Source: CAZMVY01 sp964617875
Lineage (GTDB): Bacteria; Planctomycetota; Phycisphaerae; UBA1845; PWPN01
Direction: 5' to 3'
Assembly (NCBI GenBank): GCA_964617875.1
Contig: CAZUAI010000114.1
Coordinates: 1 to 13,932, forward strand
DNA: 13,932 nucleotides
The notes under the pieces: generated by a model
What the model saw: only the letters and a program-made list of their open reading frames with translations
What the model was told of the DNA's origin: nothing
Databases searched by the model: none
Program-made: the position numbers and the translations under genes
Part shown: positions 1 through 8,939 of the stretch, one piece after another
Numbering within the stretch: position 1 is the stretch's first letter
Layout of the letters: every line of letters begins with the position of its first letter

Positions 1-213
1 GGCCGTGATCGGCTCGATGTACGTCCGGTGGGCCATGACCGGGTCGGTCATGATCGTGGCCGGGTTCGAGTTGATCAGGACGACCTCGTATCCCTCTTCG
101 AGCAGCGCCTTGCAGGCCTGGCTGCCGCTGTAATCGAACTCGCAGGCCTGGCCGATGATCACCGGCCCGCTGCCGACCATGAGCACCTTCTTGATGTCCG
201 TTCGCTTTGGCAT
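1..213 (-). CDS. carB: Carbamoyl-phosphate synthase large subunit, N-terminal part (runs off the left edge)
   Basis: Only the first 71 residues are present. They show the strongly conserved CarB opening: a beta strand and glycine-rich loop VGSGPVIIGQACEFDYSGSQ (about residues 13-32), then INSNPATIMTDP (about 48-59) and TYIEPIT near the window edge. CarB makes carbamoyl phosphate from bicarbonate, two ATP and ammonia delivered by the small subunit, feeding arginine and pyrimidine synthesis in the cytoplasm. The ATG at 213-211 starts right before the conserved region. It lies 14 nt downstream of the carA stop, so the two genes form one transcription unit. Upstream of the ATG only a weak purine run is seen. 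Family identity is certain; the ATP-grasp catalytic parts lie outside the window and could not be checked. Confidence 0.95.
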   Translation of the reverse strand, partial: MPKRTDIKKVLMVGSGPVIIGQACEFDYSGSQACKALLEEGYEVVLINSNPATIMTDPVMAHRTYIEPITA

Positions 214-227
214 GGTTTGTCCGTGTC

Positions 228-1283
228 CTACCTGACGAGGAGTTCGTTCACAAAAGCCTGGATGTGCGGGTTGACCGCGCCCGGCCGCGACGCCGCGAGC
301 GTGAACTGCAGGCCGATCGCCGTCTCATCCGCCGAACCGATGCCCTCGACCGACCCGTCGTTCATGTTCTCCCAGAGCAGCTCGACGTCGGGGTTGTCCT
401 CGACGCTGCCGCGGTCGAGCGCAACAGAGTGGCGCTGCTCGGTCACCTCGACGTTGCCCTCGGTGACGTTGCGTACGGGACAATTCGCCCCGTGATGACC
501 GCGCTGGAGGAACGTGGCCTGGCATCCCATCGCCGCGCCCAGGGCCACGTGCCCGAGCCCGCAGGCCAGGATGGGCAGCCGGCCGATCAGGGCCTTGAGC
601 GTCTCGATCGTCCGTGCCGGCGGCAGTCCGGCGGCGGGGCCGTCCGAGACGAACACGCCCGCGGGCTGGGCGGCCAGGATCGCCTCCGCCGTCGCGTCGA
701 AGGCGAAGACCTCCGGCACGCTGCACGCCGCCAGCTGCCGCAACAGCGAATGGCGAATGCCCAGGTCGATCACGGCGATCTTCGTCCCGGCCTCGGCGTC
801 GCGGACGGTCGGGGGCGGCGTCGGGGCGAAGTCCGGCCGTGGCAGGGCCGCCAGCGACGCCCGCACCTTCTCCGGATCCGTGTCCGCCGGCACGATCGCC
901 GCCGCCACCTCGCCGTGGTCCCGCAGATGGACCGCCAGGCCGCGCGTGTCCACCCCGGTCAGGCAGGGGACGCCCGCCTGCGCGAGGGCGTTCTCCAGGC
1001 TGTCTTCCGAGAGGTAGTGCGTGCGGAACTCGCTGAGCACCCGCACGACGATCCCGGCCGCCTGTATGCCCGACGATTCCGCAAACGCGTTCGTCACGCC
1101 CACGTTGCCCACTTCGGGGTACGTGAACGCGAGCAGCGCGCCCTTGTACGCCGGGTCGGTGATCATCTCCTGGAACCCGACGACGCCGGTGTTGGCCGCG
1201 AGATACCCGTAGGCGGGCTTCTTCGCACCGGCCAGCCTGCCGTCCAGCCGCATCCCGTCCGCCAGCAGAATGTAACCGCTCAT
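228..1283 (-). CDS. carA: Carbamoyl-phosphate synthase small subunit with a degenerate glutaminase site
   Basis: The 351-residue protein aligns with CarA from end to end. The N-terminal domain keeps GYQE/GFQE-like EMITDPAYKG, TYPEVGNVG and GVDTRGLAVHLRDHG; a class-I amidotransferase fold follows from about residue 167. CarA normally hydrolyses glutamine and passes ammonia to CarB. Here the triad is gone: the nucleophile motif GICLGHQ reads ACGLGHV, with Gly242 in the Cys position; the GHPE motif reads FTLA, with Thr328 for His and Ala330 for Glu; NGPGDP reads DGPAAG. The reading frame is intact and the ends match the family, so this is not simple decay. The ATG at 1283 is chosen because GAGGA lies 7 nt upstream (1291-1295) and the family homology begins there. 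The gene overlaps the hisF scar stop by ATGA and precedes carB by 14 nt. Loss of glutaminase activity is inferred from the residues; a role in holding CarB in a working state is a guess. Confidence 0.93.
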   Translation of the reverse strand: MSGYILLADGMRLDGRLAGAKKPAYGYLAANTGVVGFQEMITDPAYKGALLAFTYPEVGNVGVTNAFAESSGIQAAGIVVRVLSEFRTHYLSEDSLENALAQAGVPCLTGVDTRGLAVHLRDHGEVAAAIVPADTDPEKVRASLAALPRPDFAPTPPPTVRDAEAGTKIAVIDLGIRHSLLRQLAACSVPEVFAFDATAEAILAAQPAGVFVSDGPAAGLPPARTIETLKALIGRLPILACGLGHVALGAAMGCQATFLQRGHHGANCPVRNVTEGNVEVTEQRHSVALDRGSVEDNPDVELLWENMNDGSVEGIGSADETAIGLQFTLAASRPGAVNPHIQAFVNELLVR

Positions 1284-1401
1284 GCTTGCATCCTCACAGG
1301 GATTCCTCGACCCGCCAGGTACTCCTTCACACGAAATGAACGCCCTTGACAAGGCGCCCGTGCTTCACGTCGAGGTACGGAATAATCCTCCGGTAGTCCA
1401 T
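1280..1401 (-). pseudogene. hisF: hisF remnant: both ends of the gene joined by an internal out-of-frame deletion
   Basis: From the ATG at 1401 the minus strand reads MDYRRIIPYLDVKHGRLVKG followed by VHFV and a TGA at 1329-1327. This is the start of imidazole glycerol phosphate synthase HisF (compare RIIxCLDVKDGRVVKGxxF). One frame over, positions 1330-1280 read VKEYLAGRGIPVRMQA and stop, which matches the C-terminal helix and end of HisF (LKEYL...GVxVR). The two pieces meet at GTGTG (1332-1328). A normal HisF has about 250 residues, so roughly 210 codons of the barrel are missing. A ribosome site AGAGGG (1409-1414) still precedes the ATG by 7 nt. The old stop TGA (1282-1280) overlaps the carA ATG, which shows that an intact hisF was once translationally coupled to carA. 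A 40-residue frameshift product could not form a barrel. An assembly error remains possible. Confidence 0.82.
1291..1295 (-). promoter_or_regulatory. Ribosome binding site of carA
   Basis: GAGGA on the minus strand, 7 nt before the ATG at 1283. It decides the carA start against longer readings from 1352. It lies inside the 3' end of the hisF remnant, as expected for two overlapping genes. Confidence 0.7.
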
Positions 1402-1832
1402 GAAGAAGCCCTCTGAATGCCGGACTTTCCGCCGCGCCGGGGCACCAGCACGTTCGCGTGCTGCCAAGCTCATGCCGCCGTCGCGGACCGTCGAAGCCGC
1501 TTCCTGCCGCCTCCGCGTGCGTTTCGTGGCGGAAGCCTAACCGATCCTCGCGGCCAATGCACCCCCCCGCCGGGACGAATCCGCGCGGCGACTGCGGCCA
1601 CGGCACCGACAAGCGGGCGGAATCGGCCGTCCCGGCAACGTCCCGCGAAAGGACGAATGACGAACGCATGTGGGCCCTTGCCCGGCTTTCCGATCCCCGT
1701 ATCCTCGTTCGCGGCCTCGGCGTTCCGTGGCTTCGTCGCTCCTTCCTCCATTCTCCGCCCGTCCGGCGGACTGCTGAAAACCGATCGCCGCCAACAACTG
1801 ATCCCCCGGCCCCTGGTACTCCACACTCCGGT
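1402..1832. other. Gene-free stretch upstream of the hisF scar
   Basis: About 430 bp with open frames on both strands. None gives a believable protein: the readings are rich in Arg, Pro and Ala, without recognisable motifs or ribosome sites. It should hold the minus-strand promoter of the hisF-carAB unit, but I found no convincing -35/-10 pair on that strand. It contains the hairpin at 1446-1463. At about 1680-1760, read on the minus strand, there is a purine-rich run with ACGAAGCCACGGAACG-like phrases that resembles decayed intergenic repeats. Confidence 0.5.
1446..1463. repeat. Perfect 7-bp inverted repeat with TTCG loop
   Basis: CAGCACG-TTCG-CGTGCTG. Read on the plus strand the loop would be a UUCG tetraloop, a very stable RNA hairpin; read on the minus strand the loop is CGAA. 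It lies about 45 bp upstream of the hisF remnant start, so it falls in the probable leader or promoter region of the car operon. No T-run follows on either strand, so it is not a classical terminator. A protein-binding operator or leader hairpin is possible but not shown. Confidence 0.5.
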
Positions 1833-1861
1833 TTGATCGGCCGCCCGGTGCTGCCTAAAAT
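1833..1861 (+). promoter_or_regulatory. Sigma70-like promoter for the receiver-like gene
   Basis: TTGATC (1833-1838), a 17-nt spacer and TAAAAT (1856-1861). The boxes match the consensus at 4 of 6 and 5 of 6 positions with ideal spacing. Transcription would start near 1868, about 35 nt before the GTG at 1904. It stands out from the GC-rich surroundings. Confidence 0.6.
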
Positions 1862-1903
1862 GACCTGGAAGAGTACCGTTGCCCTCCGCGTGCGAGATTT
1901 CGT

Positions 1904-2554
1904 GTGGCCAGACTCCTGATCGTACATCGCGATGCCGACGCTTGCCGTGGCCTGCAGGCCATGCTCCAGGCGAACCACCAGGTGTCAATCGTCCGCGACT
2001 ACGTTGCCGCCGTGAACGCCCTCCGGGCACGCCGTCCGGATATCATCGTCGCCGGCCTCGAGCACCGCGACGGCGACGCCATACTTCTCCTGCGGCACAT
2101 GAAGGACAACGGCGTGCGGGTCCCGCTGATCGTATTGGCCGGCCGCGGCATGGGGCTTTTTCAGCACGTCGCCATGCGGCTCGGGGCGAAGGCGTTCCTG
2201 GAGTACCCGGTGGATGAACCGCGGCTGACGGCGGCAGTCACCGCCGCACTCGCGCGACCGGCCGTCGCGGAAGAAGGGATCCCGCTGATCACCGACGAGG
2301 AGGCTCAGGCGAACCTCTCGGAACTGGAAAAGCGTCTGAACGCCGACATGAAGTGCTTCGCCGGGCGGAACCTCGTCTACCTGCAGTCGTACATCGGTTC
2401 CGGCGCCCGTCCGCGGATCTGCCTGAAGTGCCCGCTGCGAAGGGAGTTCGGCCTCTCCGTCAACGTGTACTACGAGTTCATCCGCGACGTCTGCTGCAGC
2501 GACCCGAAGCAATGCGAGGCGGTACAGCTCTTCGACGCCCGCCAGAACCTGTAG
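1904..2554 (+). CDS. Pseudo-receiver domain protein with C-terminal cysteine-rich domain
   Basis: 216 residues. Residues 1-115 have the receiver pattern of alternating strands and helices (LLIVHRD, PDIIVAGLE, VPLIVLAGRG, GAKAFLEYPVDEP). The phosphorylation residues are absent: the usual Asp position is Gly51, the acidic pocket DD is His8-Arg9, the Thr/Ser position is Ala79 and the KP lysine is Tyr101. It therefore probably acts without phosphorylation. Residues 116-150 look like a helical linker. The tail holds six cysteines, C151-x21-C-x2-C176 then CC197-198-x5-C204, suited to a metal or Fe-S site; I do not recognise this domain. The start is a GTG at 1904 with only a weak ribosome site; an in-frame TAA at 1856 limits any extension. 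A good promoter lies just upstream, and the gene converges with ggt 27 bp downstream. Its role is unknown: regulatory or redox sensing is inference. Confidence 0.85.
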   Translation: MARLLIVHRDADACRGLQAMLQANHQVSIVRDYVAAVNALRARRPDIIVAGLEHRDGDAILLLRHMKDNGVRVPLIVLAGRGMGLFQHVAMRLGAKAFLEYPVDEPRLTAAVTAALARPAVAEEGIPLITDEEAQANLSELEKRLNADMKCFAGRNLVYLQSYIGSGARPRICLKCPLRREFGLSVNVYYEFIRDVCCSDPKQCEAVQLFDARQNL

Positions 2555-2581
2555 AGATCTCCGCACGTTTGATTCCGGTGT

Positions 2582-4288
<1,707 letters not shown>

Positions 4289-4345
4289 AGGGCAGCCTGC
4301 TCAGCACCCAAGGACAACAGGCGGGCGAACGTTTGCAGCCGTGAG

Positions 4346-4359
4346 TCCACGGCCGTGGA
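4346..4359. repeat. 14-bp perfect palindrome between the ABC permease and ggt
   Basis: TCCACGGCCGTGGA lies 10 bp after the permease stop and 57 bp before the ggt start. It has no T-run, so it is at best a weak terminator for the ABC unit. It could equally be an operator for ggt. No function is shown. Confidence 0.4.
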
Positions 4360-4369
4360 GGACCGCCCC

Positions 4370-7237
4370 CTACGTGTTCTGCATCGCCCGTACGACATTG
4401 CTTTGCGCAGCGCGGTGGGCCGGGAGGAGGCCCGCGATCAGGCATACGCCGACGGTCAAAGCGACCGCCCCGCCGACGAATGGCCAGTCCAGGGCGAACC
4501 GGAGCGGGAAGCCCCAGATGCGGTGCGTCAGCTCGTTGACGCCGTGCGCGGCGTGCATGCCGAGGATCAGGCCGAGCGAGGCGCCGATCGCGCCGAGCAC
4601 GAGGGCCTCGCCGATCACCAGGCGGGCGATCTGCGACTTCGTCGCGCCGACGGCCCGCAGGACGGCGAGCTGCCGCGTGCGGCTGGCGACGTTGGCCATC
4701 ATCAGGTTGCCCACGCCGAGGGCCGCGACGACCAGCGCGACCATCGGAATGGCCGTCATCAGGCGCGTGGCGGTGCGGAGCGTCCGGTCGATCTCGGCCT
4801 TCAGCTCGGCCACGGAACGGCGGATGGAATTGGGCTTGCCGCAGCGTTCGGCCACGAGCGACAGGACGACCTCCTCGCGGTAGGCCCGCCACCGTTCTTC
4901 CGGCGCCCGCTTGCCCCAGCCGTCGCGAAGCGTGTCGAAGGAGGACCGGAGCGTCCGCAGCACCTTCAGCTCGTCCGGCACCGTGGGCCAGGTCAGGGCA
5001 TTGGCCCGGTCGCCCAGGCCCGCCCAGAACGCCTGCATCGCCCGCAGCTCGGCCGCGCGTTCGGGCATGACGGCGGCCCAGTCGTCGATCCACTCCATGA
5101 GCCGCGATGGCCGCGTGAGCGACGGCACCTCGGACTCGCGAAACAGCCTGGGCGGCGGAGTCGTCGGCAGGTCGAAGTTGATCAGGAACAGCGTCATCTC
5201 GTCGTTGATGCCGAAGATCCGCTTCGCGTCGGCGAGGGTGCCGAGAACGCCGTTGACCTGGGCGCCGACGAGGTGGCTGTCGGCGTTGAAGTACGTCGCG
5301 GCGATGTCGAGGGCCGGCGACTCAACAATGCCGGCGATCTCGAACACGCCGCCGCGCTGGCCGGCCTGGATGAAGAGGTGGCCGCCGACCTTGAGCTTGC
5401 GAAGCTCGGCGAACTGCGGGGCGATGAGGACATGGCCCCCCCGCTTCAGCTTCGCGACGGCCTCCTCCCGGGTCCCCTCGATGAATTCGAGCCTGGCCAT
5501 TTCGAAGAAGGCGTCGGGCTCGCCCGCGGCAAACCAGCCGAGGTTGCAGCGGATGTCGTTGGCAAGCACGTGAAGGCCCACGCCGGGCGTCTTCGCGGCC
5601 TCGCGGCCGACGTCGAGCCGGATCGGCTCGCGCGTCCAGATGAATGCCTCGCACATCCGCTTGGGGAAATCCCAGCCCGCGGTGAGGCTCTCCGTGTGTA
5701 CGACAAGGCACACGATCAGCGACAGACCGACCATCAGCCCCGAGCAGATGCCGGCCCCCCGCCACGACGCCCGGCCGACCTGGTCGCTCAGCAGCCGGTG
5801 CCGCACGCCGAGAACCTGCGCCGCCACGCGGACGAAGACCTCGCCGCCGAAACGGATCAGCGCCGGAGCCAGCAGGGCGTAGCCGCAGTACAGGAGCATG
5901 ATCCCGCACATCGCGACGTGCGGCCTGAACCACCGCATCGGCTGCAACCGGATGATCATCCACACGTGGCCGGCGATCATCGTGGCGCCGAGAACGAAGG
6001 CCACCACGTCGAGCCAGACACGCGACGGGCGCGATTGCGGCCGGGTGGCCTCGAGCGGCGAGACGCGCATCGCCTGGATCGCCGGCAGGATGCCGCCGCC
6101 GATCGCCGTGACCGCGCCCCCGGCGAGCGCCAGACCGATCCCCCAGCGGCTGATGGCGATGTGGCCGATGTACTGCGGCGCAATCAGCACCGAAAGGCCC
6201 GTCAGCGCGATACCGACCGGGAGCCCGAGCACCAGCCCCACGATGCCGACAGGCACCACCTCGCCGAGAACCATCGCCGACATCTGCAGCCGTGTCATGC
6301 CGACGCAGCGCAGCAGCCCGAGCTGCCCGATCCGCTCCACCATGCCCATGCTGAGCGTGCTGAGGATGATGAAGAACGCCGTGAAGAGCGCCACGCCGCT
6401 GATGAGCGTCAGGATGAACTCGGTCTGCGACTGGGCGGCCTCGACCTGGCGGAGCTTGGCATCGGCCGTGGTCACGAGGAAGTTCTGCCTGTAGGCGTCG
6501 GAGACGCGGCGCACCTCGCGCGCGGTGTTCCAGAGCGCCTGCTTCGAGGGATCCTTGAGGAGGATCTCGACCTGCGTGACCCGCGGCGGCCCCGGGCGGT
6601 TCACCACCCGCTGCAGTTCGGGCAGCATGACGACCGCCATCGGCCGCTGAAACCGGGCGATCCGCCGGCGTTCCATCAACCCGACGACGCGAAACTCGGT
6701 CCACGGGCACTCGCTGTTCTCCCGGAGCCGCAGCACGCCGTCGAGGCCGATCCCGTTCGCCTCCGCGAAGGCGTTCTCCAGCAGCGCCACGCCCTTGTCG
6801 TCCGCCCGGAGGACGCGGCCGCGAAGCAGGCCCTCGTGATAGTCGCGGAACGGCGGCTCCCGCTCCGGGCGAATGCCGATCACGTCCATCTCGACGGTGT
6901 CGGCGTCGGCGCCCTCCTTCGGCCTGTCCGGCCCGGTCGCGACCTCAAGACGTTCCTTCAGCCGGCCGGAGGCGGCGACCACGTTCGGCACCTTGAGCAC
7001 ATCGTCCGCGACCGATTCAAAAACGGTGCCCCACTGCCCGTACATCGACTCGACGGCCAGGTGGCTCCTGCCGATCCAGGTCCAGACCTGCTCGGCCACG
7101 CTCTGCCGGATGGACTCGTAGGCCCCGGTGACCCAGACGACGACCCCGACGCCGAGGGCGATCGCGACCGTGGCCAGGGCGGTCCGGCCCGGCTTAGCCC
7201 GCCAGTTCCTGATAGCGAGTTGCCACCAATGCCGCAT
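4370..7237 (-). CDS. ABC transporter permease with two FtsX domains
   Basis: 955 residues. The N-terminal membrane helix (about 19-38) is followed by a MacB-like periplasmic segment to about 270, then FtsX domain one with helices near 274-298, 322-352 and 362-390. Further helices lie near 408-430, 438-462 and 495-517, then a large extracytoplasmic insert (about 520-820). FtsX domain two follows with helices near 826-848, 872-895 and 918-940. The ends carry conserved turns such as ERIGQLGLLRCVGMTR (301-316) and RTRQLAVLRAVGATKSQIARL (853-873, one residue given per helix face). This double-FtsX layout is that of lipoprotein or peptide exporters of the Lol/Mac group, which push substrates across or off the inner membrane mechanically. 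It begins inside the 3' end of the ATPase gene (44-bp overlap, AGGCGG before the ATG), so the two are co-translated. The substrate cannot be told. Confidence 0.9.
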   Translation of the reverse strand: MRHWWQLAIRNWRAKPGRTALATVAIALGVGVVVWVTGAYESIRQSVAEQVWTWIGRSHLAVESMYGQWGTVFESVADDVLKVPNVVAASGRLKERLEVATGPDRPKEGADADTVEMDVIGIRPEREPPFRDYHEGLLRGRVLRADDKGVALLENAFAEANGIGLDGVLRLRENSECPWTEFRVVGLMERRRIARFQRPMAVVMLPELQRVVNRPGPPRVTQVEILLKDPSKQALWNTAREVRRVSDAYRQNFLVTTADAKLRQVEAAQSQTEFILTLISGVALFTAFFIILSTLSMGMVERIGQLGLLRCVGMTRLQMSAMVLGEVVPVGIVGLVLGLPVGIALTGLSVLIAPQYIGHIAISRWGIGLALAGGAVTAIGGGILPAIQAMRVSPLEATRPQSRPSRVWLDVVAFVLGATMIAGHVWMIIRLQPMRWFRPHVAMCGIMLLYCGYALLAPALIRFGGEVFVRVAAQVLGVRHRLLSDQVGRASWRGAGICSGLMVGLSLIVCLVVHTESLTAGWDFPKRMCEAFIWTREPIRLDVGREAAKTPGVGLHVLANDIRCNLGWFAAGEPDAFFEMARLEFIEGTREEAVAKLKRGGHVLIAPQFAELRKLKVGGHLFIQAGQRGGVFEIAGIVESPALDIAATYFNADSHLVGAQVNGVLGTLADAKRIFGINDEMTLFLINFDLPTTPPPRLFRESEVPSLTRPSRLMEWIDDWAAVMPERAAELRAMQAFWAGLGDRANALTWPTVPDELKVLRTLRSSFDTLRDGWGKRAPEERWRAYREEVVLSLVAERCGKPNSIRRSVAELKAEIDRTLRTATRLMTAIPMVALVVAALGVGNLMMANVASRTRQLAVLRAVGATKSQIARLVIGEALVLGAIGASLGLILGMHAAHGVNELTHRIWGFPLRFALDWPFVGGAVALTVGVCLIAGLLPAHRAAQSNVVRAMQNT

Positions 7238-7988
7238 GGCCCGCCTCGGCCGGGACGATCTCCCCGACCAGTTCGCCGTCCTTGAGAACCAGCACGCGGT
7301 CGGCGAACGACGCAGCCGCCGCTTCGTGCGTTACCATCAGCACCGTCTTGCCGTACTGCGACGAAAGCCCCCGGAGCAGCTCCCAGATCGCGTGCGCATG
7401 CTTCGAGTCGAGGTTGCCGGTCGGCTCGTCGGCCAGGAGCAACGCCGGATCGTTCAGCAGGCTCCGCGCGATCGCAACCCGCTGCTGCTCGCCGCCGGAC
7501 ATCGCCTGCGGACGGTGGCGGGCCCGGTCTTCCAGGCGGACAAGCCGGATCATCTCGTCGGTGCGTTTCGCGATCCGGTCGGCCGATACGCCGTCGACCA
7601 GAAGCGGAAGCGATATATTCTCCGCCGCCGTCAGCGTGGGCAGGAGGTTGTACGCCTGGAAGATGATGCCCAGCCGACGGCGACGGAACAGCGTCCGCCG
7701 CCGGTCGGACATCCGGGTGATGTCGTCGCCCGCGACCAGGATGCGGCCCTCGTCGGGCAGATCGAGCCCGCCGATCAGGTGCATCAGCGTGCTCTTGCCC
7801 GAGCCGCTGGCGCCCATGATGGCGATGAACTCGCCCGGCCGCGCCTCGAAGGAGACGCCGCGGAGGGCGTGGACGACGGCGCTGCCGGCGAGCCGGTAGC
7901 GTTTGTGCACGCCCTCGACGCGGAGGATCGCCGGCGGCGGCGCCGCGACCGGGCCGTCCGCCGCCTTGTTGTCCGGGTTGTCGCTCAC
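7194..7988 (-). CDS. ABC transporter ATP-binding protein, LolD/MacB type
   Basis: 264 residues with all ATPase motifs: Walker A GASGSGKST (59-67), Q-loop Gln111 in FQAYNLLP, signature MSGGEQQR (163-170), Walker B LLLADEP (Asp187, Glu188), D-loop GNLDS and H-loop His221. The FQAYNLLP and EPTGNLDS phrases are typical of the LolD/MacB/FtsE group that powers FtsX-type permeases, and such a permease follows with a 44-bp overlap. The GTG at 7988 is taken as the start because AGGGG lies 8 nt upstream and the reading before it has no family resemblance. It is followed by a ~20-residue linker before the conserved domain. The gene is head to head with the metallophosphoesterase, with 39 bp between the starts. 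Confidence 0.93.
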   Translation of the reverse strand: MSDNPDNKAADGPVAAPPPAILRVEGVHKRYRLAGSAVVHALRGVSFEARPGEFIAIMGASGSGKSTLMHLIGGLDLPDEGRILVAGDDITRMSDRRRTLFRRRRLGIIFQAYNLLPTLTAAENISLPLLVDGVSADRIAKRTDEMIRLVRLEDRARHRPQAMSGGEQQRVAIARSLLNDPALLLADEPTGNLDSKHAHAIWELLRGLSSQYGKTVLMVTHEAAAASFADRVLVLKDGELVGEIVPAEAGHAALVATRYQELAG

Positions 7989-8027
7989 TACAGTACCCCT
8001 TGTCGCCGTGCGACCCCAGGGTGCCTT

Positions 8028-8891
8028 GTGCGAATCATCGCCACCGCCGACCTCCACTATGACATCCTGCGAAGCCGGGCGCCCACGGAGCGCATCGCCT
8101 CGGCCATCAATGCGCAGCCGGCCGACGCCCTGCTGATCGTCGGCGACGCCTGCGCCCACGACCTGGGCATTCTACGGCAGTGCCTGCAACTTTTCGATGC
8201 CTTCCCCGGGAAGGTGTTTTACGTGGCGGGCAACCACGACCTCTGGACGTACGGGGACTCGCTCGACCGCCATGAGCGGGAGCTGGCGGAAGTCTGCGAG
8301 GAGACGGGCGTCTGGTATCTCGATGCCCGGCCGTACGTCCGCGACGGCGTGGCCCTGGTCGGCTCGGTCGGATGGTACGATTACTCGTTCCGCAATCCGG
8401 GGCTCGGGATCCCGGACCGTTTCTACGAGCAGAAGGTCGGGCCCGGGGCCGCGGCGTACATGGAGATGCACCACCTCGACACGGATGCGCCGGACGTGTC
8501 CGCCGTCGCGCGGTCGATCACGACACGGTGGATGGACGGCGTCCATGTGCACCTGCCGATGAACGACGCGCAGTTCACGCGGCGGCTCCGCGATCGTCTG
8601 GCGGACCATCTGGAGGCCGTCGCACCGGAGGCGGAACACATCGTGGTCGCGATGCACCACCTGCCGTTCGAGCCGATGGTGCGCCGCACGGGCAGGCCGA
8701 ACTGGGACTTCGCCAATGCCTTCATGGGCAGCCGTCTGTTCGGGGAGCTGCTTCTGACGATGCCCAAGGTCCGCCACGTCCTCTGCGGCCACAGCCACCA
8801 CCCGATGCGGGTGCGAATCGGCCACATCGAGTGCGTCAACATCGGCAGCACCTACACGGCCAAGCGGCAGGAGGTGCTGGACGTGCCCTGA
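8028..8891 (+). CDS. Calcineurin-like metallophosphoesterase
   Basis: 287 residues. The two-metal phosphoesterase motifs appear in order: ADLHYD with Asp8 and His10, VGDACAHD with Asp40, AGNHDLW with Asn69 and His70, MHHLPF with His210/211, and CGHSHHP with His255 and His257. All expected metal ligands and the catalytic His are present, so it should be an active cytoplasmic phosphodiesterase or phosphatase. There is no signal peptide. A 60-residue insert (about 120-185) between the fourth and fifth blocks is rich in aromatic and acidic residues. The GTG at 8028 is chosen because the first strand MRIIATADLH begins there and AGGG lies just upstream; any longer reading would run antisense through the ATPase gene. 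The substrate is unknown, and the neighbours give no clear hint. Confidence 0.9.
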   Translation: MRIIATADLHYDILRSRAPTERIASAINAQPADALLIVGDACAHDLGILRQCLQLFDAFPGKVFYVAGNHDLWTYGDSLDRHERELAEVCEETGVWYLDARPYVRDGVALVGSVGWYDYSFRNPGLGIPDRFYEQKVGPGAAAYMEMHHLDTDAPDVSAVARSITTRWMDGVHVHLPMNDAQFTRRLRDRLADHLEAVAPEAEHIVVAMHHLPFEPMVRRTGRPNWDFANAFMGSRLFGELLLTMPKVRHVLCGHSHHPMRVRIGHIECVNIGSTYTAKRQEVLDVP

Positions 8892-8939
8892 CAGGCACTG
8901 CTTCCTGGCCCGGTAGTTGTGCCGTACGTACGCCCGGCC

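Noticed and set aside
1346..1351. A perfect plus-strand TTGACA
   Set aside because: It lies inside hisF coding sequence, and no -10 box follows at 16-18 nt.
1417..1836. Open frames in the gap between the hisF scar and the receiver-like gene
   Set aside because: Pro/Arg/Ser-rich translations without motifs or ribosome sites; equally long frames are open on the opposite strand.
7128..8027. An N-terminal extension of about 300 residues in front of the metallophosphoesterase
   Set aside because: It would run antisense through the whole ATPase gene, and the phosphoesterase fold begins exactly at the GTG at 8028.
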